Assembly: GCA_023382655.1 (NCBI GenBank)
Contig: JAHDWK010000017.1
Location: 62,001-126,000, forward strand
Direction of reading: 5' to 3'
DNA: 64,000 bases
Origin: Anaerolineae bacterium
GTDB lineage: Bacteria > Chloroflexota > Anaerolineae > Promineifilales > Promineifilaceae
This document shows positions 1 through 9,029 of this stretch, one piece after another (position 1 is the stretch's first letter; each line of letters starts with the position of its first letter). The notes under the pieces are model-generated. The model was not told the DNA's origin. It searched no databases and saw only the letters and a program-made list of their open reading frames with translations. A program made the translations under genes and the position numbers.

Positions 1-2793
1 GTGGTGACCAAACAACAGCAGACCCGTGAACGGCTGGCGGAAATGCTTTTTTCAGATGAAAACAAATCACGTGAAGAGAAACTGAGAAACTTTCGCGGAA
101 ATGGCGCGCTAATGAAGCTCAATAAAGTGCTGGGTGACTTTGTGGAAAGTCCCAAATTCTCGGTAGCATTCAAAACAGAGAGTGATTATTGGCTGGATTT
201 GGATGAATTCCAGGCTTGTTTGCGTTCACCCAATCCTACACTGGCACAGTTGCAGACGGCCGTGAACCTCTACCAGGCCGACTTTCTCACGGGGCTACGG
301 CTGCGCGACGCAGAAGGGTTTGAAGAGTGGGCCGAACAGCGCCGCCGCTCCCTGGAAACCCAAATTCACACTGCGCTTTACCTGCTCGCCGTTCATTACA
401 AAGAGCATAGGCAATATGTGGCCGCTCTCGCCTGCATCACCCGGCTGTTGGCGCTTAACCCGTACTTTGAAGAGGCCAACCGGGAATTGATGCTGCTGCT
501 GGCATTGACCAACCAGGTGAATGAGGCGTGCAGCCACTACGAACAATATGAAACGCTGTTAGCCGAAGACGGGCTGGAACCGGAAACGGAGACAACGGCG
601 CTATACCAAAAAATATGGCGCGGCGAGATTCTGGGGGACGAGGCCAGCATTTTGCCCATGCCAGCGCCGCCGCCCCAAACCTGGGCGCCGCCTTTCCAGG
701 CGCCGCCGCTGCTGCCGCACTTTGTAGGCCGGGAAGAGTTGCTGAACACAATTGCCGCCACCTTGCAAGGTGCAGATGAGACCCGGATTCAGGCATTGGT
801 GGGTATGGGGGGCGTGGGTAAATCGTCGCTGGCGGGGGAAATTGCCCATGCTTTGCAGGAGCATTTTAGCGACGGTGTGTTGTGGGCCAGTGTGGCGGTG
901 AGTGAGCCAACGGCCATACTCGAAAGTTGGGCGCAGGCATACGGTCATGACTTTTCGCGGCTGAGCGACCTGGAAAGCATGGCGAACGCCTTTCGCGGCG
1001 TGTTGGCGGATAAACGGGTGCTGCTGGTGCTGGATGATGTGGTGAGTGTGTCACGGATACGGCCGTTGCTGCCCAATGGCCCTCACTGCCGCGTGTTGCT
1101 CACCACCCGTGATCAGGATTTGGCCCATGGGCTGGACGCGCAGGTGTGGCGGCTGGCAGAATTGTCACCGGCAGACGGCCGTCGTCTACTCACGCACATC
1201 CTCGGCAGTGAACGGGTGGAAGCCGAAGCGGAAGCCGCTGCCGCCATTTGTGGCCTGCTGCAAAACCTCCCCCTGGCCGTCGAGATCATCGGCCAACGAT
1301 TAAAGTCCCGCCCGCGGCGTAAACTGGCAGACATTGTGCAGCGGCTGCGTAATGAAAAACAACGCCTCTCCGAACTGAAAATCAGCGACCGCGCCGTGCG
1401 CGCCTCGTTTGCCATCAGCTACGACACACTCGATGCCCAGGAGCGGCAGATGTTTGCCCTGATGGGGTTGTTTGACGGCCGTAGTTTTGCCGCCGACCTC
1501 CTGGCCGGTATTGCCGGGCAGGATCGGTACGAGACAGAAGATCGACTGTTTGCCCTGGTAGCTCTCTCGCTGGCGCAGGAGGAAGGGGCCACGCGCTACC
1601 GGCAGCATCCGCTGTTAGCGGACTTTGCGCGGGAGAAACTGGTGGAGACGGGGGAAGAGGGGGAGTGGTACGGCCGTTTGGCGCAGATCTATCTCACTTT
1701 TGCTCAAAAGCAACAGCGCCACTACGACGCCCTTCGCCCCGAATGGGACAACCTGATGGCCGCCATGCACGCCGCCCATGACTGCGAATTATGGCCGACA
1801 GTGATTGCGTTCGCCGATGTCTTACATGACGCCTGGTTTGCCCGCGGCCGTTATGCCCAGGCCCGGCAAGGCTATCAATGGGTGCATAAAGCTGCCCAGA
1901 AGTTACCAGATGAATCTGCCCAGATAACCAATTATTTGCGTTGGGGCGAAGCCTGTATTGAACAAAATCTGTATACGGAAGCAGACCAGGTTGTTCAATC
2001 AGGCCTGTCCATTGCCCGCCAGGCGCACGACGACGCAGCGGTGGCCTCGGCCCTGCTGCACCTGGCGCGTATTGCCCTGGAAAAGGCTCAATACGAAGAA
2101 ACAATGGCCTATCTGACGGAAGCCCGGACACTTAGAGAGCAGCAAGGTGACGAAGCCGGCATTGCCATCATTTTGTACCGATTAGCCCGAATTTATCACG
2201 AAACCAACGAGATGCAAAGCGCGGAGGATTTTGCCACGCAAGCCTTGACCATCCAGCGGCAATACGATCATAAGAGACGCATGATCCCCACCTTGCGCCT
2301 GCTGGCCCAAATTGCGCTGGTAAACAAGGCGTATGATCGGGCACAAGAATACTGCCAAGAGGCGCTGGAATTAAGTGAAGATTTGGAGGATCAAGGCGAG
2401 TTATCCGCCACACTCTACGTGCTTTGTGGCGTTAACCGTCTGGAAAAGAATTATGAAAGGGCGCGTGAATACGGTCAGAAAGGGTTGGAACTGGCCGAAC
2501 ACATGGGCTTACGCCGCTATCAGGCCCGCTTTTTACTGGATTTAGCCTGGATGTATCTGGCGATGCTGGATTATGAAAAAGCGTTTCAAAACAATGAGGC
2601 CTGTATACATTTGTTTGCGGAACTGAAAGATAATCACAATCTGGCCTACGCCAAAATAAACGCCGGCGTCATTCTGAAACATCATGGGGAAACAGAAAAG
2701 GCCAGGCAAGTCTGGCTAGAAGCCAGACGCCTGGCCGAGGCAACCGGTCATTCAGTCGCCCTACAATTGGCACAACAGTGGCTGGCCTCTTAG
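1..2793 (+). CDS. BTAD–NB-ARC–TPR transcriptional regulator (STAND family), 5' end cut by window
   Basis: Signal-transducing STAND ATPase, probably a transcriptional activator. Residues about 1–60 look like the second half of an OmpR-type winged helix as found ahead of BTAD domains, so the true start lies left of the window; the GTG at base 1 is only the first in-frame codon. BTAD domain about 65–205; NB-ARC ATPase from about 240 with P-loop GMGGVGKS near residue 268 and Walker B LLVLDD near 340; TPR-like helical repeats from about 620 to the end, usually the ligand- or partner-sensing part. Its stop is followed directly by a hairpin at 2795–2823. The inducer and targets cannot be read from the sequence. 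Confidence 0.85.
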   Translation: MVTKQQQTRERLAEMLFSDENKSREEKLRNFRGNGALMKLNKVLGDFVESPKFSVAFKTESDYWLDLDEFQACLRSPNPTLAQLQTAVNLYQADFLTGLRLRDAEGFEEWAEQRRRSLETQIHTALYLLAVHYKEHRQYVAALACITRLLALNPYFEEANRELMLLLALTNQVNEACSHYEQYETLLAEDGLEPETETTALYQKIWRGEILGDEASILPMPAPPPQTWAPPFQAPPLLPHFVGREELLNTIAATLQGADETRIQALVGMGGVGKSSLAGEIAHALQEHFSDGVLWASVAVSEPTAILESWAQAYGHDFSRLSDLESMANAFRGVLADKRVLLVLDDVVSVSRIRPLLPNGPHCRVLLTTRDQDLAHGLDAQVWRLAELSPADGRRLLTHILGSERVEAEAEAAAAICGLLQNLPLAVEIIGQRLKSRPRRKLADIVQRLRNEKQRLSELKISDRAVRASFAISYDTLDAQERQMFALMGLFDGRSFAADLLAGIAGQDRYETEDRLFALVALSLAQEEGATRYRQHPLLADFAREKLVETGEEGEWYGRLAQIYLTFAQKQQRHYDALRPEWDNLMAAMHAAHDCELWPTVIAFADVLHDAWFARGRYAQARQGYQWVHKAAQKLPDESAQITNYLRWGEACIEQNLYTEADQVVQSGLSIARQAHDDAAVASALLHLARIALEKAQYEETMAYLTEARTLREQQGDEAGIAIILYRLARIYHETNEMQSAEDFATQALTIQRQYDHKRRMIPTLRLLAQIALVNKAYDRAQEYCQEALELSEDLEDQGELSATLYVLCGVNRLEKNYERAREYGQKGLELAEHMGLRRYQARFLLDLAWMYLAMLDYEKAFQNNEACIHLFAELKDNHNLAYAKINAGVILKHHGETEKARQVWLEARRLAEATGHSVALQLAQQWLAS

Positions 2794-2794
2794 T

Positions 2795-2823
2795 CTCCCC
2801 GGAAACTCCAGGTTTCCAGGGAG
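2795..2823. terminator. Hairpin between convergent genes
   Basis: Arms CTCCC plus GGAAAC pair with GTTTCC plus GGGAG around a five-base loop, with one internal mismatch. It lies 1 base after the stop of the rightward regulator and 17 bases beyond the stop of the leftward protease, so it can serve both. There is no clear T run on either strand. Confidence 0.6.
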
Positions 2824-2840
2824 ATGTGCGGATGGTATTT

Positions 2841-4232
2841 TTACCCTGGTGGGTTTGTGTTGCCTTCAGGGCCACCGGCTGCCCAGCCGCCGCCTTCCAG
2901 AAGCGTGTTCCATGTTTCTGGCAACAAAGTTAGTTCTTCCTCTTCGACGGCCTTCTTAAAAATGTTGAGCCACCGGACTAAGGGCTTGCCAATTTCCCAT
3001 GGGATGGCGTCGGCATCATTGGACACGGCCTGCATCGCCGCGGCTTCGACGGCCGTCAGCTTTTTGGGCCTCAGGTCTGCCAGTTTTAGTATCTGCTCCC
3101 TGAATGTTTCATAAGCAGCCAGATCGGGTACGGCGTCATCGGCGCTCCACCGGCTGATTTGGGCTTTGTCTAACACAGCTTCTAGTTCTTTCAGAATGGC
3201 GTGTACGGCTTCTTGCACAGATTTTACGGCATCGGTGAGCAAGACGGGGATGCTGCCATGACCATTTTTGGGTATAAAACGATCAGTTGTCATCCGTTCA
3301 CCTATTAAAGTCTGCCATTGTTTGTCTAACTCGCCGACCACATCGTTCGTTGCCCCTGGGTCTGTGATCTGGCGCAGTGTCTCGGTATAGATAAACGGCC
3401 GTATCACATCCACCGGGTGCGCCCCATCATCGGCCATCAAATCCAGGTTGTCGTAAAGCAATTCCTGAAAATCCAATGCCAATACCGGCCCGGCGATAAT
3501 AGCGCCATAAACATCGGCGAAAATTTCTTCCAACCAGGCTATCCGGTAAGCAGGTTCCGCCGACAGCTTGCTGCGCACGATGGCCCGCAAAGATGTTTTC
3601 CCTTTCTTGCCGTGCCAGAAAACGTGATGGCCCACTTCGTGGGCAATTGCCAGAAAGTCACGGGCAGTATGGGTACGGCCGTGTTCCGCCTGGTCTAACA
3701 CGCGGCTGCCCACTTCGTCAAAGATGCCGGTGCAGGCATAGGGAATACCAATCATAGCTACCGGAGCATAGGGTACCACACGTACATGGGTCGTTTTTTG
3801 GAAATAGGTGATAACGGCCGTATCCGGCAGCATCTCGCCCCCAACGGCCGGTTTCAGTGCCCGGTACGCCAGCCTGTCCGCCAGATCCAGCGTGTCCCGC
3901 TGCCGCTTGGGAGTAAGTTCTGGATGTCGTTGACTAAAGGCGCGCTGCAAAACCGACAGATCATAGGCAATCTGGTCCAACGTCTGCCGCAGGGCAAATT
4001 CTGCTTTATATTTGGGTGAGTCAACCAGATTCTTCTCCAGGAATCCCCCCTGAAAGAAATCGAACTGATTCTTACCAAAGGCACGCAGGCATTTTAATGC
4101 ACTGGCAATCGTTACTGCCCAATCTTCTGGATATTTTTCCATATATTTTTCCACGGCGTTCAGCGTATCAGCGATGGTATTGTCTAAAGCCGAGCAACGC
4201 GCATCCCATATTACAGGTTCTTTTTGAGACAT
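2841..4232 (-). CDS. Putative zinc metalloprotease (gluzincin-like) of unknown family
   Basis: 463-residue protein, no signal peptide. It carries HEVGHH near residue 197 (HExxH zinc-binding and catalytic motif), followed about 40 residues later by EEIFADVYG, which fits the Glu third ligand of gluzincins. The flanking sequence is not one I recognise as a named family. The start was moved in from the longest ORF (4265) to the ATG at 4232, because GGAGG lies 6 bases upstream of it. The gene is convergent with the regulator to its left. Substrate and partners are unknown; protease activity is inferred only from the motif. Confidence 0.7.
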   Translation of the reverse strand: MSQKEPVIWDARCSALDNTIADTLNAVEKYMEKYPEDWAVTIASALKCLRAFGKNQFDFFQGGFLEKNLVDSPKYKAEFALRQTLDQIAYDLSVLQRAFSQRHPELTPKRQRDTLDLADRLAYRALKPAVGGEMLPDTAVITYFQKTTHVRVVPYAPVAMIGIPYACTGIFDEVGSRVLDQAEHGRTHTARDFLAIAHEVGHHVFWHGKKGKTSLRAIVRSKLSAEPAYRIAWLEEIFADVYGAIIAGPVLALDFQELLYDNLDLMADDGAHPVDVIRPFIYTETLRQITDPGATNDVVGELDKQWQTLIGERMTTDRFIPKNGHGSIPVLLTDAVKSVQEAVHAILKELEAVLDKAQISRWSADDAVPDLAAYETFREQILKLADLRPKKLTAVEAAAMQAVSNDADAIPWEIGKPLVRWLNIFKKAVEEEELTLLPETWNTLLEGGGWAAGGPEGNTNPPG

Positions 4233-4393
4233 TGTTACCTCCATATTGTGCAAACAAAGGGCCAATCATTTACCGCTCATCTTAGGCGCATTTCGTTGAT
4301 CTAACGTTGAATTGGGGTTGCTGTATCAAGTGAGTGGCGCTATTGTATACCATTTCCACCTGACTGACTTTGGCATCTTCGCTGTTTTAGGGC

Positions 4394-4546
4394 GATTGCA
4401 TACTCCCGGAAAAGGCAGATAAATCTGCATCTACAAGAAGCAAAGTCGGCCTTCGCCGACTGAAACCCAGCGGACACCGAGCCCACGAAGGTGGGCTTTG
4501 CCTTTTGTAGCCGCGATTTTAATCGCCGGGAATTGAGTATGCGATT
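4394..4546. repeat. MITE/REP-like palindromic element with four internal hairpins
   Basis: The 367-bp gap 4266–4632 has no gene. Most of it is this compact element. Outer arms (gattgcatactcccgg at 4394, and a near-complement ending at 4546) enclose a second pair (ctacaagaagcaaag at 4431 against ctttgccttttgtag at 4496). Inside and between sit four small perfect hairpins: 4415–4428, 4445–4460, 4480–4497 and 4513–4526. This is the architecture of a non-autonomous REP or MITE element. No coding potential or transposase was seen. Confidence 0.65.
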
Positions 4547-4632
4547 ACCCTGTCGCCATTGTCTTTAGCCTCCAATACAGGGTGTGCTACAATTCCAGGT
4601 ACATTCCGATTGAATAAGGACAAGGAGGAAAA

Positions 4633-4989
4633 ATGGATCGTCCAACCGGTGTTTATCTGATTTCGTTTTTGCAGGTTTTTCTGGGGGGGTATCTACTGTC
4701 GGTGGCTTTTTTTGATTTTCGTTATGACAGTTTCTTTGGCGGCAATGATTTGCTGGCCGGTCTGGCGCTCGTGGCAGGCGTCATTAACTTTGTGTTGGGG
4801 TTTGGCATCTGGGGCGTGAAGGGCTGGGCCTGGACGTTAACCTTGTTTTTCCAGTTTGTGCATATTGCGCGCGAACTGCTGTCATATTTTCTGGCAGACC
4901 AATATCTCGGCCTTATCAGCCTGATCCTCAGCGCCATCATCATCTACTACCTCACCCGCCCAGAAATCCGCAAAGTGTTTGGACGTTAA
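4633..4989 (+). CDS. Small four-helix membrane protein, hypothetical
   Basis: 118 residues, almost entirely hydrophobic, with about four predicted membrane helices (residues 6–26, 40–60, 64–84, 92–108) and a short basic tail. The start is well supported by AGGAGG about 6 bases upstream of the ATG. It resembles small DUF2127-like membrane proteins in shape only; no function is proposed. A perfect 12-bp stem follows the stop. Confidence 0.65.
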   Translation: MDRPTGVYLISFLQVFLGGYLLSVAFFDFRYDSFFGGNDLLAGLALVAGVINFVLGFGIWGVKGWAWTLTLFFQFVHIARELLSYFLADQYLGLISLILSAIIIYYLTRPEIRKVFGR

Positions 4990-4990
4990 A

Positions 4991-5024
4991 TAAACAGGGT
5001 GGGGTGTTTACGCCACCCTGTTTA
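4991..5024 (+). terminator. Perfect 12-bp stem after small membrane gene
   Basis: TAAACAGGGTGG (4991–5002) pairs exactly with CCACCCTGTTTA (5013–5024) across a 10-base loop, 1 base after the stop codon. No long T run follows, so termination is likely but may be partial into the nuclease gene. Confidence 0.65.
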
Positions 5025-5035
5025 TAGACCACGCC

Positions 5036-5701
5036 ATGCTGGCCCGATACGAAGTACGCATTTTCCAGAATGGTTTCCGTTTACGGCCTGACGACAAGCC
5101 AGGGCCTGTGGGTCACGGCCGTACCCTTATTGCCTTGCTCACGGCCGTTTACCTGCTCTGGCTCTTTGTGCGCATCGTCAGCCAGCCGGCGTGGCTGGCG
5201 CAGTTACCGCCACCGCTGCTGGAACTGCTGCGGTTGGCGGAAATCGCCGGTTTTGTCACCCTGGCGCTAATGTGGGGACTGCTCTGGCGACAAGGTAGGC
5301 AAGAATTGGTTTCGGCCGTCCCCCCTTTAGACCTTGAACAACTGTATGCCCTGCAACCCTACGAATTTGAACAGTATGTGGCCGAACTCTTCCGGCAAAA
5401 GGGATACCGGGTGAAGCTGCACGGCCGTCGTGGGGATAACGGCGTAGATTTGCGGCTGACCCAGGCCAACGGCAAGGAAGCGATTGTGCAGTGCAAACGA
5501 TACCGCAAAAGCGTCGGGCCGGACATTGTCCGTGAACTGTATGGCACGTTGATACACGAACGGGCGGCGCACGCTTTCCTGGTGACAACGGCCGATATTT
5601 CCGACGCCGCCCGCGCCTGGGCACAGGGCAAACCGATGACGCTGATTGACGGCCGTAGCCTGGCGTATCTGGCAGCCACAATGCAAAAAACTAACGGGTG
5701 A
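5036..5701 (+). CDS. Membrane-anchored Mrr-type restriction endonuclease domain protein
   Basis: 221 residues. Two N-terminal hydrophobic helices (about 32–52 and 62–85) are followed by a C-terminal Mrr_cat domain of the PD-(D/E)xK fold. Visible catalytic parts are GDNGVDL near residue 133 (Asp) and VQCKRY near 152 (QxK). Family knowledge: Mrr proteins cut modified DNA, but membrane-tethered forms are common and poorly characterised. No methylase or other restriction gene is adjacent. There is no Shine-Dalgarno before the ATG at 5036, so the start is uncertain. The 3' end overlaps the convergent ABC permease gene by 11 bp. Confidence 0.75.
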   Translation: MLARYEVRIFQNGFRLRPDDKPGPVGHGRTLIALLTAVYLLWLFVRIVSQPAWLAQLPPPLLELLRLAEIAGFVTLALMWGLLWRQGRQELVSAVPPLDLEQLYALQPYEFEQYVAELFRQKGYRVKLHGRRGDNGVDLRLTQANGKEAIVQCKRYRKSVGPDIVRELYGTLIHERAAHAFLVTTADISDAARAWAQGKPMTLIDGRSLAYLAATMQKTNG

Positions 5702-6425
5702 TCACTTTTTGGAAACGGCGAAACAGCAAGGCCACCAGGATTGATTGGTAAAGCAAACCGGCGATCATAAATCCCCAGATATTCTGCCCGGCCAACAGCA
5801 GCCAAAAGACTTTGGCGGGCCAATAGGTAGGCAGCAACCCCAACAATAACTGCCAGGGCATCTGGATAAACCAGGCAGTCAACGGCACTATCAGGAAAAC
5901 ACCCAATCCCTTCATCAGGGCAAATCCTTGCACCTTGTTGGCGGCAAAGGCCGCCAGCAGCAGCATGTAAATGGGGGCGAGCGGGGCAGCGGCAACGGCC
6001 GTGATCCCCATCTGTACCAATGACAGCCCCGACTCACCCACCAGCCAAAACGTCGGCGGCGTCAGCAGCAGGCTGAGCACCATGGGCACGCCAATCCGGT
6101 AGGCGGCATACCCGGCGAGCGGCAGCGGCGTCACTTGCAGCGCCAGCAACGTGCGGTCATCTCGCTCATCCAGCAGCAAAAAGCCCACCACCGCCCCGTA
6201 CAACACTGGAATCAGCAGCGCGATATAGGCATAAAACAGGGGCAGATACGGCCGTACATCCACGCCAAAATTTGCCGCCGCCAGTGGCATCACCCAGGGC
6301 AGCACAAACCGGAAAATGAGCGCCAAAAACAGGGGCGCAAACAGCATCCAGCGCAGCATGGGATCACGCCGGGTATTACGGCCGTCAATCGGCCCCAACG
6401 TCTTGATAATTGTTAGAGCATTCAT
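5691..6425 (-). CDS. ABC exporter permease, second subunit
   Basis: About 244 residues with six predicted membrane helices, an integral subunit of an ABC-2-type exporter. It is the last gene of the tetR–ATPase–permease–permease operon, resembling the three-part drug exporters of the Rv2686c–Rv2688c type. The ATG at 6425 was chosen over upstream starts because AAGGA lies 6 bases before it and because longer versions add a non-membrane N-terminus overlapping the upstream gene. Cargo is unknown; efflux of a toxic compound is inferred from the TetR control. Confidence 0.75.
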   Translation of the reverse strand: MNALTIIKTLGPIDGRNTRRDPMLRWMLFAPLFLALIFRFVLPWVMPLAAANFGVDVRPYLPLFYAYIALLIPVLYGAVVGFLLLDERDDRTLLALQVTPLPLAGYAAYRIGVPMVLSLLLTPPTFWLVGESGLSLVQMGITAVAAAPLAPIYMLLLAAFAANKVQGFALMKGLGVFLIVPLTAWFIQMPWQLLLGLLPTYWPAKVFWLLLAGQNIWGFMIAGLLYQSILVALLFRRFQKVITR

Positions 6426-6478
6426 CGCCATTCCTTCGCGTTTCTTCGCGCCCGTTCCTTCGCGCCCTTCGCAGATCG

Positions 6479-7204
6479 TTACCCATGCGCCAGGCCGCGC
6501 GGCAAAACAACAAAATGGTAAAAAGCGCGCCGCGCTAACCAGTAAAGGATAGCCACCCACACCGCGCCATAGACCAGGCCATACAACCACGTCCAGGCCG
6601 GCATCGGCTGGAAAGCGCCGGTCAACAGCGACAACGGCGCCTGCACCGGGTGTAGAACCATCAGCGGCGTGTCTACCAGGCCAAAGTATTGCAGCAGCGG
6701 CAGCGACAACAGCATCGTCCAGAACACCGAGGGGAAAATGAAGCTGTTTACCGACTCATACCGAATGACCAGTATAAAGCTGTACAAAGCATTGATGAAG
6801 CTGAGCAGCACAATGCCTGCCGCCAGCAGCAAAGGGTTATAGTGCCGGCCAACAACGGCCGTGACAGACACGGCCGTGACAATCACCCCATTCTCCACCA
6901 GCGTCAGCAGCGCCAGCGACAGCAGCTTGGCCCACAGATACTCACCCTGGCGCAGCGGCGTCAGCACCAGACCTTCCAATACACCATCATCCTTTTCCAG
7001 CAGCACCAGCGCCGCCATAAAGTAAAAGGTATTCATGGTCATATTGCCCATCACCAGTACCGGCATCGCCAGCGGCCAATAAGCTGCCGGTAGATATTGC
7101 AGCCCAATAATGAACAAGACCGCCACAAACCCCGCCGCATAATAAAAACCGTTCCGAAATTGCAGCCGCGCCTCCCACCGTATGGCCGACCATACTCGCT
7201 TCAT
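6479..7204 (-). CDS. ABC exporter permease, first subunit
   Basis: 241 residues, six predicted membrane helices and a short cytosolic N-terminus. It is similar in length and layout to fluoroquinolone-type ABC exporter permeases. It lies 42 bp after the ATPase gene and about 53 bp before the second permease, in one leftward operon. The two permeases differ in sequence, so a heterodimeric channel with one ATPase pair is the likely complex. Confidence 0.75.
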   Translation of the reverse strand: MKRVWSAIRWEARLQFRNGFYYAAGFVAVLFIIGLQYLPAAYWPLAMPVLVMGNMTMNTFYFMAALVLLEKDDGVLEGLVLTPLRQGEYLWAKLLSLALLTLVENGVIVTAVSVTAVVGRHYNPLLLAAGIVLLSFINALYSFILVIRYESVNSFIFPSVFWTMLLSLPLLQYFGLVDTPLMVLHPVQAPLSLLTGAFQPMPAWTWLYGLVYGAVWVAILYWLARRAFYHFVVLPRGLAHG

Positions 7205-7246
7205 TTGCCACCTCCTGTCACCCTGTCACCGCTCACCATTCACTGC

Positions 7247-8101
7247 TCACTGTAATCGCCGCCCGGTCACGGCAATAAAAATATCGTCCAACGTCGCTTC
7301 CTGGGTGTGCATGGTCTGGATGGCGCCGGATTGCAGCAGGTCTTGAAAACGGCCGTTATCCCCCAACCCCGCCAATGCAAACTGCTCCCGTTCCAGGTGG
7401 CCGTTTAGCTGAAACTCCACCTGCACCTGGGCACGGCCGTACTGCAATTTCAAGGCGCGCGGCGAATCAATCAGCCGGATTTGCCCATCCATAATAAAGG
7501 CCACCCGGTCACACAATTCATCGGCCACAAACATATCATGTGTCGTCAGGAAAACCGTCGCCCCCCGCGCCTGTTGCGCTCGAATCAACTCCTTGATATG
7601 GCGGGCATTCACCGGGTCCAGCCCCGATGTCGGTTCATCCAGAAAGAGCAGGTCGGGCCGGTGCAGCAACGCCCGCGCCACGCTCAACCGGTTTTTCATC
7701 CCTTTAGAATACTGGGAAACCAGCATATCGCCATCTTCGCCCAGCCCCACCATCTCTAATAAGACTTGGGGGTCATAGGTTTCACCGCTGTACAAAGCGC
7801 GGAAGTAGGTCAGATTTTCGCGCCCGGTCAACTTCTGGTAATGGTTGGGCAGTTCAAAGGAGACGCCAATATGCTCATAATAGGCTGAGTCCCAATCGCG
7901 CACCTCTTTGCCCCGCACCCGCACGCTGCCGAGATACTCTTTGTAGAGGCCGTTCAACACCTTTTGCGTGGTGGATTTCCCCGCGCCGCTCGGCCCCAAA
8001 AAGCCCAGGATTTCGCCCGGCTCTATCTGAAACGATACATCGCGCACAGCCGGTACGGCCGTGCCGGGATAGGTAAAAGTAAGGTTTTCGACAAGTATCA
8101 T
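7247..8101 (-). CDS. ABC exporter ATP-binding protein
   Basis: Cytosolic nucleotide-binding subunit, about 284 residues. Walker A GPSGAGKST near residue 36, signature YSKGMKNR (a variant of LSGGQ common in export ATPases), Walker B LLFLDEP followed by TSGLDP D-loop, and the switch His in LTTHD. A GTG three codons upstream (8110) is an alternative start; neither has a good Shine-Dalgarno. It is the second gene of the TetR-led operon. It would energise export through the two permeases encoded downstream. Confidence 0.9.
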   Translation of the reverse strand: MILVENLTFTYPGTAVPAVRDVSFQIEPGEILGFLGPSGAGKSTTQKVLNGLYKEYLGSVRVRGKEVRDWDSAYYEHIGVSFELPNHYQKLTGRENLTYFRALYSGETYDPQVLLEMVGLGEDGDMLVSQYSKGMKNRLSVARALLHRPDLLFLDEPTSGLDPVNARHIKELIRAQQARGATVFLTTHDMFVADELCDRVAFIMDGQIRLIDSPRALKLQYGRAQVQVEFQLNGHLEREQFALAGLGDNGRFQDLLQSGAIQTMHTQEATLDDIFIAVTGRRLQ

Positions 8102-8118
8102 TGTTTTCACATTTTCAG

Positions 8119-8158
8119 GTGTTCAGGTGATCACGTAAACACGTGAACACCTGAACAC
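8119..8158. repeat. 18-bp stem hairpin between tetR and ABC ATPase genes
   Basis: GTGTTCAGGTG (8119–8129) and CACCTGAACAC (8148–8158) are perfect complements, and the inner bases continue the stem with one mismatch to a four-base loop. Each arm is built from a stuttered word (TTCAGGTG). There is no T run, so it may be an intercistronic processing or attenuation element rather than a terminator. It belongs to the stuttered palindromes seen at several gene ends here. Confidence 0.6.
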
Positions 8159-8162
8159 TCTC

Positions 8163-8780
8163 TTATGGCGTTAATATCCGGCGCAGCAGATCGCTCATTT
8201 GGGCGGCAGCCGATTGCAGTGCGGCAGTGGTGAGCGGCGTCGCCCGGCCAAAAAGCCAGCGGTCATGGGCATCGTCTACGGCCGTGACCACCGCCACCAG
8301 CAGATCATCCGGTAAATCATTGCGCACCACCCCCAAGTCCTGCCCCTGCTGCAACAGCGCCGCCATCATCTGTCCCACTTCCTGCATCAGCGCCGCCAGT
8401 TGGGCATCGTCAGCCAGGGCATCGGCGCTGGGGCCGCTGGTTTTGAGCAGACCCAACACCCAGGGACGGTCAGCAAACGCGGTAAATTGCTGCTGGTAAA
8501 GGTCAGTAACGGACGTCCAGAAATTCGCCGCCGTCAACACGGATACATCCAGGTTGATGGCTTGCAAAACCGTGTGTCCGTAATGGTGTACGGCCGTCAG
8601 GTACACATCAGCCTTGTCATCAAAATAGTAATACGCCGCCCCTTTACTGATGCCCGCTGTCTCCAAAATACGGTTCAACGACGCCTGGGTATACCCATTG
8701 CTGGCAAACTCCTGCGCCGCTGCTTCCAGGATGCGTTCTCGCTTTTCTGCTGATAATTTCTCAAATCGTGGTCGGGGCAT
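8163..8780 (-). CDS. TetR/AcrR family transcriptional repressor
   Basis: 205 residues. N-terminal helix-turn-helix about residues 10–57 with typical spacing (ILEAAAQEFASNGY, then ISKGAAYYYF) and a divergent ligand-binding C-terminus. It is the first gene of the leftward ABC exporter operon. Its promoter (8846–8874) carries a perfect inverted repeat just after the -10 box, so it most likely represses itself and the exporter until a ligand binds. The ligand is unknown. Confidence 0.9.
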   Translation of the reverse strand: MPRPRFEKLSAEKRERILEAAAQEFASNGYTQASLNRILETAGISKGAAYYYFDDKADVYLTAVHHYGHTVLQAINLDVSVLTAANFWTSVTDLYQQQFTAFADRPWVLGLLKTSGPSADALADDAQLAALMQEVGQMMAALLQQGQDLGVVRNDLPDDLLVAVVTAVDDAHDRWLFGRATPLTTAALQSAAAQMSDLLRRILTP

Positions 8781-8826
8781 AGTTACTTCCGATAAATCAT
8801 ATGGTGGTCGGGGTTAGACCAATTGG

Positions 8827-8874
8827 TTAGACCAATCAGTCTAATATAATAATCTCATCCAACCACTTTGTCAA
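8827..8874 (-). promoter_or_regulatory. tetR–ABC promoter with TetR operator
   Basis: Read leftward: -35 TTGACA (8874–8869), a 17-base spacer, -10 TATTAT (8851–8846), then immediately the inverted repeat TTAGAC-N6-GTCTAA (8844–8827) covering the expected start of transcription. A further TTAGAC half-site lies at 8813–8818 within a direct repeat of GGTTAGACCAAT. Box match and spacing are seen directly; binding by the adjacent TetR protein is inferred from position. Confidence 0.8.
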
Positions 8875-9029
8875 GAACGGTAAAGACCTGGATGCCACGG
8901 CCGTGCCAATTCCTCAAATGCAACTTTTGCCCCACCCGGCAGCTTGCGTATAATCTTTTTCATCAGACAGACTTGCCCGCAAATATGTAACTCGCGGCCG
9001 GTTACCCAATCGGCGAAGAAAGGATACGC

